From Trichaptum fuscoviolaceum (taxonomy: Eukaryota > Basidiomycota > Agaricomycetes > Hymenochaetales > Trichaptaceae): DNA of 64,000 nt. The stretch is taken from assembly GCA_910574455.1 (NCBI GenBank), contig CAJSYZ010000011.1, forward strand, positions 1,054,001-1,118,000, read 5' to 3'. The position numbers and the translations under genes were made by a program. Under the pieces are notes generated by a model. That model made no database searches and was not told where the DNA came from. It worked only from the letters and a program-made list of their open reading frames with translations. Of this stretch, positions 51,025 through 62,732 are shown in pieces (the stretch's first letter is position 1; every line of letters begins with the position of its first letter).

Positions 51025-53498
51025 TTCATGACTGATGTCTTTGGGTGATGCCAATCCATAGAGAAGCCGCATTGCGAGCTGCGTTCTCCTTTGCGCGTTG
51101 CTTGCTATTGCCATTCCCCTGCGCGATAATCGTGCCGCCCACTGACGTCATTCCACGCATAAATAAGAGAAATTCACAAAAAGCAAACATACGAACAGAT
51201 GAAATTGCAAGTCCAGGCGTTTCCGGGTCCGTCTACTACTCTGTCGACCCATTGTATTCGATCCCAGAGATTGATCTTCTTCAGATGATTCTCAAATCGA
51301 GAGTAATAACTCAGGGCACTAGCTACCCCTTGTGGATCCTCAGAATCTGAAGGTGCAGCTGATTAGAAAATAAAGTTCCATCGTAATTTAACTCACAAAG
51401 TCGCATGACTGCTTGCTTGGCTGCATTCCATTCTGCATCCGCACAATTCTTTCCAGAGCCACGCCCATACTCAATTTCCCTGACTTGTCACAGCATTAGC
51501 AAATTGTTTTAGCTACTCGATCGGAAGAACAAGTATATATACCCCTGCAGATTGAGGTGAATGGTATGGCCTTGGAGGTTTCGAATTTCACCACGTTCTT
51601 ATCCCGACTGAAATAATTGAAAAGTATAGTTTTGTGTGCTTAAAGATTAAGTTAGTACAATATTTTTAGGTGGAATATAAAGCGTACCTGTAGATGTGTC
51701 ATCCAGCATTGACTCTGTAGTCGGAGGAAGAGGCGGTGGAGCAGTCAACAAGGAAGTAAGCCCCAATGCATCTGCATTCGACTCGCTTCCGAGTCCGTCA
51801 CTGCTTGTCCAGAGATTTTCGAAGGTAAGGGGAGCCAATTCTGTTTGTGGCGATGGATCGTGATTACTTCGTGAAGGAGTAATTGTCGGGGACGAGGTAT
51901 GGCAAGATATAGGTTCCACTTCTGAATCAGCTAGACTGGTGGTGGCTGGATTACGTCCGACATCTGAGTCTGGACTCAAGTGTATAGAATCTGCTTTGCC
52001 GAATCCCGTAGAACTTCCAGCCGGACTTTGACATTGGTATGTCGGGATATATCCCTCGTACACCGGGGATGAGCGTCCCTCTTCCACATCTCCACCAACT
52101 CTTCTTGAAGCATAAAGTCAGCCTGGAGAGTCTGCTAGTTGGTGGATACGTACTGATTACCAGTGGCGGTTGAGTTCTCTGGAATATTGTTGCTCACAGA
52201 CAGCGGCTGATTGACATACTCTTCTCCGGCAGTATCATAGGGTATGTTTTCCCCCATTAGAACTCTATAGTGTGTCGTTCTTTGTCAAGTAAAAGATGAG
52301 ATAACATATTCAAGAGCAAACACACCTCAACAAAGTTGCAATCGTTTCCATGGATGGTCTGATTATTGGATTGATAGTCCAACACAGAGAACAAATAGAA
52401 AGTACCCTTTCTTTTAACAACCTGAATTCAGAACGTTTGGCAGTTATTCCGTTGACATCCGGTAGCTTTTGGTTGAAAAGCATGAGGATCACTTCTGCCT
52501 CTGAGAATGATGAGAAGGGTATCAGACCAGACCATAACTCCTTCGGCAAGTGATTTTGGACAAGCATAATACATCGAAGAGGCAATCGAAAAGGACGGAC
52601 GTACAAGAAATGTCATCCCAAACATCCATACGTCGCCTGACGGTGTTGGTTTGTCAAGACTATGAGTGAAGAATTCGGGTGCACAATATCTAGCAGCCCC
52701 ATAACCAGTCACACTAGATGCTACTCGACCTGAGGTCAAGCTTTCAACGAGCTTTGAAATTCCGAAGTCACAGATCACCGCATTGCCAGAGTCGGTGACC
52801 AATATGTTATCCTATTTTAAAATCATCATTTTGAAACCGAAAACCTACACTTGATTAGTACCTACCCCTTTTATATCTCCGTGGGCTATGCCCTTCTGAT
52901 GCATGAAAAGCAAACCATCCGAAATGCCAGAGACCTTGATGAATTGTGTGATTCTCTGCTGCAACAAAAAGGATAAAAGGAAGAACGGCTCACGAATTTC
53001 AATAAGTTTACACCATTTACATTTGCACAGTACTTTACAGCCGTCCCATTATGCATCCACGGTGAAACCAAGCATGGAAAACGACTCGTATCAACCCCGG
53101 ACTGGTACAGAATCCCTTCTAGACGAAGGATGTTAGGATGCCTGAGGCTTCCCCAAGATTCAATCTCCCGTTTTATCCGCTAAGGAACACACGTTTTAGT
53201 AATAAATAAAAAAGCAAAAGCAACTGAGTGAAGTCACCTTTTCGGTCTTCTCTCTGTCAAGATTGTAGCAATGGTGATATCTGAAAGACTTTATTGCATA
53301 ATACACGCAAGGGTTGGCGTGTCGGTCCTGGTACTTGTACACGTCGGAAAATGCACCACCGCCTACAGCTGTGTGGCTTGTCTCCTCCAGCTCAGTCGTT
53401 AGATCCACGCAGGAGTATGCTGCGTCGATAGATGGACGTGAAGTTGCCTTAGTAGAGCGCATTTCAGACTGCGGAGAAGATCCATTTGACTGCGACAT
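51025..53498 (-). CDS. Kinase-dsRBD fusion, gene D (mosaic type)
   Basis: ATG 53498 begins MSQSNGSSPQSEMRSTKATS. The kinase closely follows A-C: GGGAFSDVYKY, YAIKSF, HGDIKGDNILVT, DFGISK, YCAPEF and GDVWMFGM. The long acidic linker instead ends TAPPPLPPTTESML, like gene E. The first dsRBD ends EYGRGSGKNCADAEWNAAKQ and the second has WTCNFI, then GGTIIAQGNGNSKQRAKENA and ARNAASLW; both resemble gene E and not A-C. The stop is TGA at 51025. I read this as a recombinant of the two subfamilies. Linker introns near 52100-52310 are roughly placed. Confidence 0.75.
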
Positions 53499-54253
53499 GG
53501 TGTTAGTTTGTTGGCAGACGTTCTCTGGCTCGTGCCAATGCAGCTCCTGGTGCTTGGCTGTGCGAAATCGTTACGACATCTTCACGCACCGCAAGTGCGT
53601 GTAAAGCCAGTCGCGATATGGAACTTCAAGTTGTGCCGATGAGAGCTTCTGTTCTTCGTGATCAAAAGATGCTAAGCCAAACAGTTTAAACGCCCGTGCC
53701 TCGGGAATACGATAGCCATTCGTAGTGTGAAGTTCCAAAAATATGTGCCATGCATCCTCATGGTATCCAAGTCGTATTCGAGGTATTCAGCAGGTCGTAC
53801 ATTGAGATCTTAGAGTTATTGGTGTAGTGGGTGAAGAGTCACTGAAGACAAGCGTATCCCTGCCAGAAAACTTGAAGTTAGAGCGCCGCGGCTTCAAATT
53901 ACGAATTCGTATACATATTCCCACGTTTACAGCAAGCCCCTAAGGTACAAGATACATGCATGTAGTTACTGTACAGATGTGCGTATCAATTTCCAGATAT
54001 CCTATGTTCATTTCCGAGAGCTGTGCATATAGGGTTCAATGGGATCCATACCCTCGCCTTCCGCGTTTATCCATACCACGAATAAAGTAGCAAACATTCC
54101 GGAAGGGTCGATCCTGTGCGTAGAGGAGCGTGTAATATGTATGCGGTCGAGCGGAAACAACGTGTCGATGCCGGCAAGCCCTGTCAAAAGGATATACTTT
54201 GCGCATGTAAGAATTCCACAGCGGAAGTACGAAAAGCTCCAAGTTAAGGGAAT
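53499..54253. other. Intergenic between genes E and D
   Basis: The gene D promoter occupies the first 220 bp, with the 15-bp element at 53587-53601 and the AAGCCAAACAGTTTAAACGC stretch. No gene is seen. Confidence 0.5.
53587..53601. promoter_or_regulatory. Shared promoter element, gene D copy
   Basis: CACCGCAAGTGCGTG, 88 bp upstream of the gene D start. Confidence 0.5.
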
Positions 54254-56496
54254 CTATTGCATAGCGTCAATCCAGAGCAAAGCAGCATTCCGAGAAGCGT
54301 GCTCCTTCGCATGCCGCTTATCAGGGCCTATTCCGTGCGCAAAAAGAGTTTCGTCCACTACCATACAGATGAGCATCTGACATGTATGAACTTTAAAGTA
54401 CATGTACGCACCGATGAACTTGCACGTCCAGACAGGGACGTGAGCTGATCCATTATCTTCATTGACCCACTTAACTCGATGGAAGAGGTGGTGGTTGGAC
54501 AGGTGGATTTCGAATCGAGGGTAATATTGCAAAACATCTTCAACACCGTCTGGGTCGTCGGCATCTGATTAACATGTCAGTCAGCATCTAACTTGAAATG
54601 CAGCTCAAAGGCTACTCACAAAGTCGTATCAATGTTTCCCTTGCAGCGTTCTCCTCTGCATCTCGCAGCTTCGACCCATAGCCTTTCCCGTACTCAACTC
54701 CCTCAACTATCGCACATTATCAGCCAATTTTTTCTGAAATATCTGATCAAGTCAAAAATGACCATACTTGTGCAACTCGTAGTAAAAGCATGTTGAAGAT
54801 TTCCGCTTAGTCGCACGAACTTTAGTGCGTTGAACTTCCCTTGACGACTGACATACGTGAGAAGGGAAGTCTTGTGCGCTTGGAGAATGGGATTAAAGCC
54901 CAGCCTTCTTGAATAAAAGACAACATACAAATGCTTTTATCTTTCAGCATTGCTTCCGTAGTCGGGGGTATAGGGGGCGGTGCTGCAAACAAGGGAATAA
55001 GACCTCGTACCGCGTCTTCTGCGTCTATGCTATTGGAATGACTCGTGCCGCTGCTTGACCCTTCTGAATCGATACTTAATTCTGGCATAGAATTCACCAA
55101 GTCTTCGGAAATGTCACTGGTGCACAAGGACGTTAGGGACTCCGTCTTCACTATAACTCGCCCGTTTTGATGAATGGTTTGGGGGGATGATGCAGAAGAG
55201 AATGGATTCAATGTGCCTTTTACACTCATCGGACTGGCACTGTTAGGAGCCGGGCTCTGCTCAGAACTCGCCGAGAAGGGTTCTTCGTCCGCTTCAATGT
55301 AGGCTCTACGTGTCAGAGGCATGTTAATGTAGCAAATAAGTGGACAGTGCGCGACTCACTCAATAACGGAACGTAGAATGTCTATCCCCGGCCTGGTACT
55401 TGGACCCTTAACCCACGCGAGAACGCACAACGTTTTTACACGCTCTTTCTCCTTCAAAAAATCCATTCGCTTCGGACATGGGAACCTCGGGAGCTTGCCC
55501 TTTGATATTACCACCGGCACTTGCTCCTTCCTGATGTCAAAGTATGGTGGTCGACCAGACCAGAGTTCCTGAAAGAAGCCAAGAGTGAATGCCTTGATCC
55601 TACAATATAGGTTATGACGCACCAGACAAGACATCCCAAAACTCCATACATCGCCGGCTTTCGTAGGAGAGCGTGGAATATGGTTACTACTTTCTTCATC
55701 ACCAAATTCCAGATACTCTATAGCTGTCCATCTACTAGGACCACCCCAATCGCTGGTGCCCGTTGTAATGTCGATTCCGTCTACCATCTTTGACAAACCG
55801 AAGTCTCCGATGCAAGCCTGCCCGTCGTCAGTGACGAAGATGTTATCCTAAAGAACGTCAGTCAGTACACATCAGATATGAGACAGAGCACGAACTCCAC
55901 GAATATCACCGTGAGCGATGTTGTTAGCATGCAGATGAGAGATCCCATTTGCAATTCCCAGAATCTGGAAAAATATCAGTTCGATTTAGCGGCGTGAAGA
56001 ATAGTAATGCTCTACTCACAAATGGCATTAGCCTTGTGTTTGAATCCCTCTTTAAGTAACTTGTTGCAGTCTTGTTTTTCATCCAAGGCGAAACCAAGCA
56101 TGGTAATGGCAGTCCGGGTCGGTTGAAAATGCCCAGGAGCTTCAAGATATTCGGATGATCCAGTCCAAGCCAAGCTCTTATTTCGCGTTTCATTTTCTAC
56201 AAGACGCGTTGGTTTAGACTGCCTCAACGAGAAGTCAGCCATCACCTTACCTTGACCGTTTCTTCAACAAGAACTTCAAATCCGTCATAGAAGCGGAGTG
56301 ATTTCACTGCGACAAGCATAGGTTCTGACTCGGGCTGGTCTCGGAAGCAATATTTGTAGATGTCCGAAAAACCGCCACACGCAGACGGATGAGAACCAAC
56401 TTCCTCCAATAATCCGGTAAGGTCTTCCACGCCATATTCCGAATCAGAAGAGGATTGAGACAATCTTCGCGCGGCGGGAATGCCAGAGACAGACAT
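54254..56496 (-). CDS. Kinase-dsRBD fusion, gene E
   Basis: ATG 56496 begins MSVSGIPAARRLSQSSSDSE. The kinase has ACGGFSDIYKY, VAVKSL, MKREIRAWLGLDHPNIL, HGDIRGDNIFVT, DFGLSK and GDVWSFGM. In place of APE it has AIE (SRWTAIEYLEF). A 57-nt intron joins the kinase end (LRSVIEA) to an acidic Ser-rich linker ending AAPPPIPPTTEAML. The dsRBDs carry VEGVEYGKGYGSKLRDAEEN, AARETLIRL, and later VWTCKFI, DETLFAHGIGPDKRHAKEHA and SRNAALLW. The stop is a TAG at 54254. It is more divergent from A-C in the kinase and shares its C-terminal half with D. Confidence 0.78.
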
Positions 56497-57378
56497 TGAG
56501 GAAGGAGCGAAAGGGTGGCGAAGTCAGAAGCAAGTCGGATGAGCGTGGCAGATATATGCAACATGATGTGAGAATTCTATACATATCCGAGTCTGCTTTG
56601 GGTCGCACTGCCAAAATGGTCACGGTGGCTTCGCATATCAACCCGATTTCTGGGCCATAGTTTACGAGAGAGCTACCCGGAGATGAATTTGGCGCGTCAC
56701 AGGAAGAAGGAAGCACTGCCTCATAAGTAAGCTTCAATGGGCATGTCAGCTGTAGAAAGAAGGAGCTCAACCGAACGTCCCTTCCGCGTTCCTATTGCAG
56801 TGCATCAGATGAGGATGGCGGTAGTTGCTTGGGACGTGAAAGGACAACTTCTCCTTGGTAGTTTAGCCAAGGATGAACTCTTTGACTGGGAAGGCAGACA
56901 CGAGTATCATGAGTAACTCTGACATTCAGGAGCTGGAGTAGGAGATAGAGGCGGAAGTGAGAGGCTCACTAGGACTCCGACTGTCCGACATGAACTTGAA
57001 GCGCGTGACAGCAGGTACATAGTACTTGAACTTCTATTAGTAGTAATTTCACGTGCCACTGTCACCCTCGTGGGCGTGACTTTGACCCTCAAGCTGAGGG
57101 ACCGCCATTCCGTTGATATGCATAGACTCGCAAGCCAGTCATTATTACTGTAGAGTTTGTGTAACACTATCAACTATAACGACTAATCTGAGGGTCTACC
57201 ATTGACAGTTCAAAGGAAATAAATTACTCATATTTGAACTCGAAATTCGAGATCTGTAAGGACATCCTATCATAAACGACATCTTTTGGTAGGCTTAAAT
57301 TAAAGCACAAGAGGTGGGTGATTGGCTAAGTAACGGGAGCGATAATAATCTACGTATACCGGATCATGCTTGTGAAGG
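56497..57378. other. Intergenic between genes F and E
   Basis: The gene E promoter side; the A/B/D promoter element is not found at the matching place. No gene is seen. Confidence 0.45.
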
Positions 57379-58279
57379 TCATGCCGGAAGCAATTTCAAT
57401 GCAGCATTGCGCGCAGCCTGTTCTTCTGATTCACTCTTAGAGCTTCCAGTTCCTTCCGCCAGATGCTTGCCATCACCTGAGGAAATTGTTAATAACGAGC
57501 TTCATAGAGATTGAATTACGAACAGAGGACTATGCAATTCCAAGTCAGATCGTGGCACGGACCCTCCTTGGAGAAGTTCCATTGAAAACGATGGGTTAAG
57601 CTATTGTTTTGCAGGTATGACTTGAACCGAGGTAGATATGCCAATGTTCTCATCATTGCATCAGGATCCTCTTTGACTAGTCGTTTCATGGAGCGTGTAT
57701 CATTGATTAGTATATGTCTCATTTTGAGGATTCAACGTGGTCTTGGCTCACAGAGTTTGTCTAGTGCTTGGGACGCCGCTTGTTCCTTTGCAACCTTGGT
57801 TTTTGCATTTATTCCCCTCCCATAGATCTTCCCAGAAACTTCGGATGCGACAGTATTAGTAACGTCCCTAACATCAGCTTGGTCGGGACTGAGAGCTGAC
57901 GTACTGATGCAGGTACATGTCCATGTAGTTAAATGTGGTTCACCAGCGCTCGCGGTCTGCATCTCCATTACCTCCAGCCTCTGAGTGCGTTGAAGGAAAT
58001 TTACCAACGTCGTCATCTTGGCTGAATACAAATCAGAATGAAGACACATGCTGCTTCATATAATTATGCATACTCACAGAGCTCGGGGTTCCAGGGAGTT
58101 TTGGGTGAAGGTGGCATTGGAAGCGAAGGTACAACAGCCTGTATTGGCTTGGGATCTTTCCGTGCCAGGGGACGCGCAGTTGTCTCCCGTCCAGTGATCG
58201 TAGGCGCGTAGGACCATTCGCTTACGGTATCAGTAGTACCATTGATAGTGCTCGCATCGTCGGTTACGTTCGAGGGCAT
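57379..58279 (-). CDS. Tandem dsRBD protein without kinase, gene F
   Basis: ATG 58279 (MPSNVTDDASTINGTTDTVS) starts a protein of roughly 250 residues. After a polar N-terminus and a SLPMPPSPKTPWNPEL linker, dsRBD1 has MTTLVNFLQRTQRLEVME, TWTCTCIS, SGKIYGRGINAKTKVAKEQA and SQALDKL. The second has PRFKSYLQNNSLTHRFQWNF, LTWNCIV, then GDGKHLAEGTGSSKSESEEQ and AARNAALKLLPA, with TGA at 57379. The Pro-rich linker just before dsRBD1 matches the place of the linker in the kinase-bearing members, so F may be a truncated relative that lost the kinase. A role as dsRNA-binding partner or competitor is inference. Confidence 0.72.
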
Positions 58280-58831
58280 GGTGGTTGTGAATGAGACTGC
58301 AGAAACTCGAGGATACCGTCTTTAGTTTGCCCTACGCAACTATATATTCCAGCCATGCGCTTCGGACTCAGCCTCCACATCAATCCGAGCTACTCGCTGC
58401 CGCTTTTTCAGGGTTCTGTACAGCAAGGTTAATGAGCGCAGCTTCAGGGACTCATCTCATCTTTTAAGATTGAGTCGAGGATAAGTCAGTCATATAGATG
58501 CTGTGCTGCACAGACTCAGGCAAGAAAGTATCCAGAGTTACCAAAACAACTTTCCGTAAATTGACTCGAACATGATGAGCTTTGACAGCAACGAAAAGCT
58601 GAGGTACAATGGGCATGAACGTAACAACGTTGAACAGAGCAGCTCAAGGGCAGCGTACAATCGAAGGACAACTGAAAACCCTGAGATACTAGTAATAGTA
58701 CCGTAAAAGGGAACTTGGGTGAACCTTATTCCCCTTCTTTCGTTTCACCATCACTATAAATTTCTCTTCACTTCACAGCTTCCTAAACTCCTATAATGTT
58801 TGTGACGAAGAAAGGCGATTATTCTCGTTGA
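58280..58831. other. Intergenic between genes G and F
   Basis: No gene or clear repeat seen; it holds the gene F promoter. Confidence 0.45.
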
Positions 58832-59899
58832 TCATCTACCCCAGTTCGCTGCCACGTTTCTTGCTGCAGATTCCTCAGAGGCCTTCCTAGTAGCCGCTTC
58901 TCCTACACCAAGGGCGATTCCGCCTCCTTCCAAACCAACACTGTGAGCAGGACGAAGAAATGGCAAAACAAGTGTCGAATGCTCACGGAACACGGTGCAC
59001 ACCCATGTCGGGTTGCAGTCTGGGCCTTTTTGGACGGAGGTCCATTCCAGTTGGTCGATCAGCCTTTCTTCGAACAAAAACTCTTTGAAAACAGACAAGT
59101 ACGAAAACGACTGCAGCATCACAGTAGGGTTCTCTTCAACTAGAAAATATCATAATGTTTGGAATTGAGGTTATGCTTGCTATGTAGGGTAAGCAACTCA
59201 CACAGTTTGTCTAGAGCTTGCAGTGCGGCGTCTTCGTGGACTTTCTTACGGTTAGTCCCTTGCACATTTCCGTATTCCTTCCCGTCAACTCGTTGCATGA
59301 CGATATAACATCAGCGTTCAGAACTATAAGAGGAATGCATCTACTCACTGACAAAAGTCATTGAGAAGATGTGCTGGCTCGCCAGCTCCGAGCTTGAGGA
59401 AGGTCGGAAGGTTGTCCGTACTTCGGCTGCCTTCTTCTGGCTAGCCAAAAAGTTATTCAGTGCTAATGCCTTCGCTACACAGAGCTGGTCATTTCAGTCT
59501 GCGGAGCTGCAGTGTAATGTACTCTTACATTTAGCATATGCCCATGGCCTATCTAATGAGGGCGGGGTGGGAAGGACCTTCGCTTCCGGTTGCATCATCT
59601 CCTTGTTGCGTTGCAAGAGATGTTTCGCCAAGTTCCATTGATTGATAATTTCAACGGCGCTGCTTTTCACAGGCGGGGCTATGCGTGAATAATCTGGGTT
59701 GTCTGTACTTCCGTGTTCCCGATGTTTAAAGTGAGCATTTCGCTCAGAATCGGTTGCAAATCCAGATTCTACCGCCCCAAAATACGCGCTGGAACCCTGT
59801 CAACAACCATTAGGTTATTTAAGACGGCAAAGTATCAAGAATTTGACTAACATAGCTGAGCGGTTCCCGTTGGCAAGAAATGAGATGATCATCGACCAT
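58832..59899 (-). CDS. Tandem dsRBD protein without kinase, gene G
   Basis: ATG 59899 (MVDDHLISCQREPLSY) is joined through a 55-nt intron to GSSAYFGAVESGFATDSERN. A linker with VLPTPPSLDRPWAYAK follows, in the same place as the PPSPKTPW of gene F. The first dsRBD has LNNFLASQKKAAEVRTTF, FSMTFVIDGKEYGNVQGTNR, KKVHEDAALQALDKL; the second has FKEFLFEERLIDQLEWTSVQ, TWVCTV, and GGIALGVGEAATRKASEESA with ARNVAANWGR before TGA 58832. No kinase is present. The N-terminal part is unlike the other members and unrecognised. Confidence 0.68.
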
Positions 59900-60638
59900 G
59901 TTTCACTTTTGTACTAGAGCTTCAAAGCCGTTGTCGCTTGGTAGGGCGAGTACAGACAAGTAGGGTGTACGGTAGTGAAGTATGAGGACGTTGTTCGTAT
60001 AAAGTTGGCTCTAAGTGTGTGTTAGTCGAGTCAGCTTCATTCACTAGAAGTTTGGAAAACCAGTGAAGGGAAAGAATAAGTTCCCGTTCTATCACTCTCG
60101 TCTTATGCTGTAATTTATACGCTTAGCTGCGTCGCACTGTGCCGCATCTCTGAGTTTTCTTTCAATTCGCAGTGATTGCATGCAAGCAGACGACCCAGCA
60201 ATGGCACGATATGGGTCTTTGGGTGCCAATGTCACGGTAGGGGAATGACTGTGCATATCTAGTGACTCCATCCAAACTGCGATCATGGTAGGACAAGTCT
60301 GCGGACCCTGCGAGTTGATAGGGGCAAAAGAGAAGCAGGTTATTCCGGGCCTAGTCCTGAAACCGGGTATAAGAGAAATGACTGGTGAAATCATTCCGCA
60401 GCGTGAAAACTCGTCGAACCCGCATACATGCATAGGGATGCTTTGACTGGAATCTTCCGAGACTTTGATGCGGGCACAGCATTCTGAGATGAGCAGATAA
60501 CCAAACGTTAAATATGAATATCTTGATAGAAAGAAAGCAATCGATATTGGGGTTGGGTTGGAGGAACGCGACAAAGTCTGGATATTCATGACCAATATTG
60601 CCGCACGGAACTTCCTCCAATGCGGAATAAAGGCATCA
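59900..60638. other. Intergenic with an unassigned open frame
   Basis: A minus-strand frame of about 165 codons from an ATG at 60589 to 60092 ends LRIERKLRDAAQCDAAKRIN and has no recognisable domain. It could be chance, or a decayed relative of the flanking dsRBD genes, since Ala-rich helical ends resemble dsRBD helix 2. I do not call it a gene. Confidence 0.3.
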
Positions 60639-62732
60639 CTAGAGCTTAGCTAGTGCAGCTTGACGAGCTTCTACTTTTGTTAGCGCACTGCCTTCAACAA
60701 CTCCTTCAGCACCTGTTCGTGGATCGACTGTGAATTCAAGTACAGAAAACGGCGATTCAAGAAACACTGACCTCTCGTAACATATGTCCATGTAGGTTGA
60801 TGATACGCTCCACTACTAATGAAATGCTCGTCGCGCTCAGCTAAACGCGATTCTGATATTAGGCGTACAAGGGTACTAGGCAACTGCTACTTACGGAATT
60901 CCTTAAGCGCTTGCTTCGCGGCTCTGTTCTCGGCATCGACCTTCTTCTTACCCATACCTTTCCCTATTTCTACCCCCTTAACTGGAAAAGACTGTGTCAG
61001 TCTGATGCATTTTGATTAGGGCATCTTGTACATACAGGTTATAGTGGTGTACCAAGTTGGAGCATGTGCTGGACCGTCTGACGTGTTTGTGATGTTGAGT
61101 AAGTGGAGTTTCGACTCTCTTGTGATATGGTTAAGGAGTTCAGTTTTGTCAGCTGCACGACGAAAAGCTCAATGATCAATCCGATGAGATTGCAGTATGA
61201 ATGCGTACATGAAGCGAACGAAGATGGAAACCTTGTTTCCACCGGGACTGACAACTCGTGTACAGCAGCAGAGTTTAACGATGTACGGAGCTGGGATGCA
61301 GTAGAAGTCAGACCAGCATATCTTGCACGATTGACTTCCATAGAAACTGGTGAATGTGCGAGCGAGATACCGCCAAGCACTGATGTATTTGATATCGAGG
61401 CTGAAGTCGGTATTGAAATCCTCATATCCGACACGGCCCGTGCTGTTTCTTCCTGCCCGTGTGCCTGCCTTTCAAACTCTTGTATCCTCTCGTGTTTTCT
61501 TGATGATTCCGCAACAACGTTTCCCCTCAGCGCTAGAATTGAGCTTTCTTGTAGGCATCTGTGGAAATTGAGGGTACATGAAATGCTTATGCAACTTGAT
61601 CAAGCGAGAAGCAGCCTTTACCTCAAGTCGATACACACTTTTTCTATGGGCGGTCTTTCTGTAGGTTGGATTTTCCAGCATCGGCGACAAAGCTCAAGCA
61701 GTCCTTCAGCATAATGCGACCACTGATAATGTAAAGGCTCTAACCCAGAGAACTGAGGAAGAACTCCCCTGCCGATTTTAATTATGACGTTCGGCTCCCA
61801 GTCATCTTCATCGTATGGTTGCTGCCCTGTAAAGAGTTCCTGGTTTGGAAACGTAAACAATGATGTTGTGCTTATTGGTGAACCAAAGTGAACAAACACG
61901 CACCATAATCGTCATTCCAAATGACCAGACATCCGATGCTGAGCTTCTGCGGGGACAAGCGCTACCGTTCCCGTTCTTGAGGAATTCATGTGCCGTCCAT
62001 CGGACATTCTCTCTCGCACTAGCCGACATCGTGACTCCGAGCTCTGTGTGATCATTTGCAGATACCGATAATCCAAAGTCGGCCAAAAGAGGCACTTTCT
62101 CGTTAGAAACCAGAATATTTTCCTGTAATTCTTAGAGTTCTCCCGAGCGGACTCATTATGGTTGACTCACAGCTCTTATATCCCCGTGAACGAACCCGTT
62201 ATTGTGTAGGTAGACAATGCCATCAGCAATACCCCGTAGCTAACATATACTGTCAGCTCGGGAATGAAATTTTATCTATATACTGTACCATCGATAGGAG
62301 GTTAGAGCTTGAACACTCAGGTTTACGAAGGTAGTCCAGTATTTTTCCGTTCTCCTGAAATGGGGAGACGAAACTTGGAACATCGTCGCTTAGATGGCAC
62401 ATTCCAACCAGACGGAGAATATTCCCGTGTTTCAGTTGACTCCATATAGCATACTCGTGAGCAACATCCTAACAGAAAGGAAAGTTCATGAGCGAATCTT
62501 TTTGAACAAGACATCACAGAACACGTTTAAATACCTGGAATGTTGTTTTTGATTTATGGCTCGTTTTGATTGCGACCTTGAGATTGCTTATGTGGGCGAG
62601 GAATACGGATGAGAACGTCCCTTCTGCTAAGGGTGTCTGGCTTACGTCCTGTATGTACGGTTTGAGGTCACACATAGGAAGAGATGGCTCTGTCTGTTTT
62701 TCTGATTCGACGTGGGCATTCATCCCCGCCAT
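60639..62732 (-). CDS. Kinase-dsRBD fusion, gene H (divergent)
   Basis: I prefer ATG 62732 (MAGMNAHVESEKQTEPSLPM); an in-frame ATG at 62798 is possible. The kinase has AEGTFSSVFLAH, VAIKTS, HEYAIWSQLKHGNILRL, VHGDIRAENILVS, DFGLSV, RWTAHEFL and SDVWSFGM. A helical linker (LQESSILALRGNVVAES...) replaces the Pro-rich linkers. The first dsRBD has LLNHITRESKLHLLNI, TWYTTIT, KGVEIGKGMGKKKVDAENRA and AKQALKEF; the second has TWTYVTRGAEGVVEGSALTK and VEARQAALAKL, with TAG at 60639. It is the most divergent member but keeps the same domain order, so the fusion predates the local A-D expansion (inference). Confidence 0.75.

Noticed and set aside
60092..60595. A minus-strand frame of about 165 codons between genes G and H
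   Set aside because: No recognisable domain and no splice support. A decayed dsRBD relic is possible but not shown.
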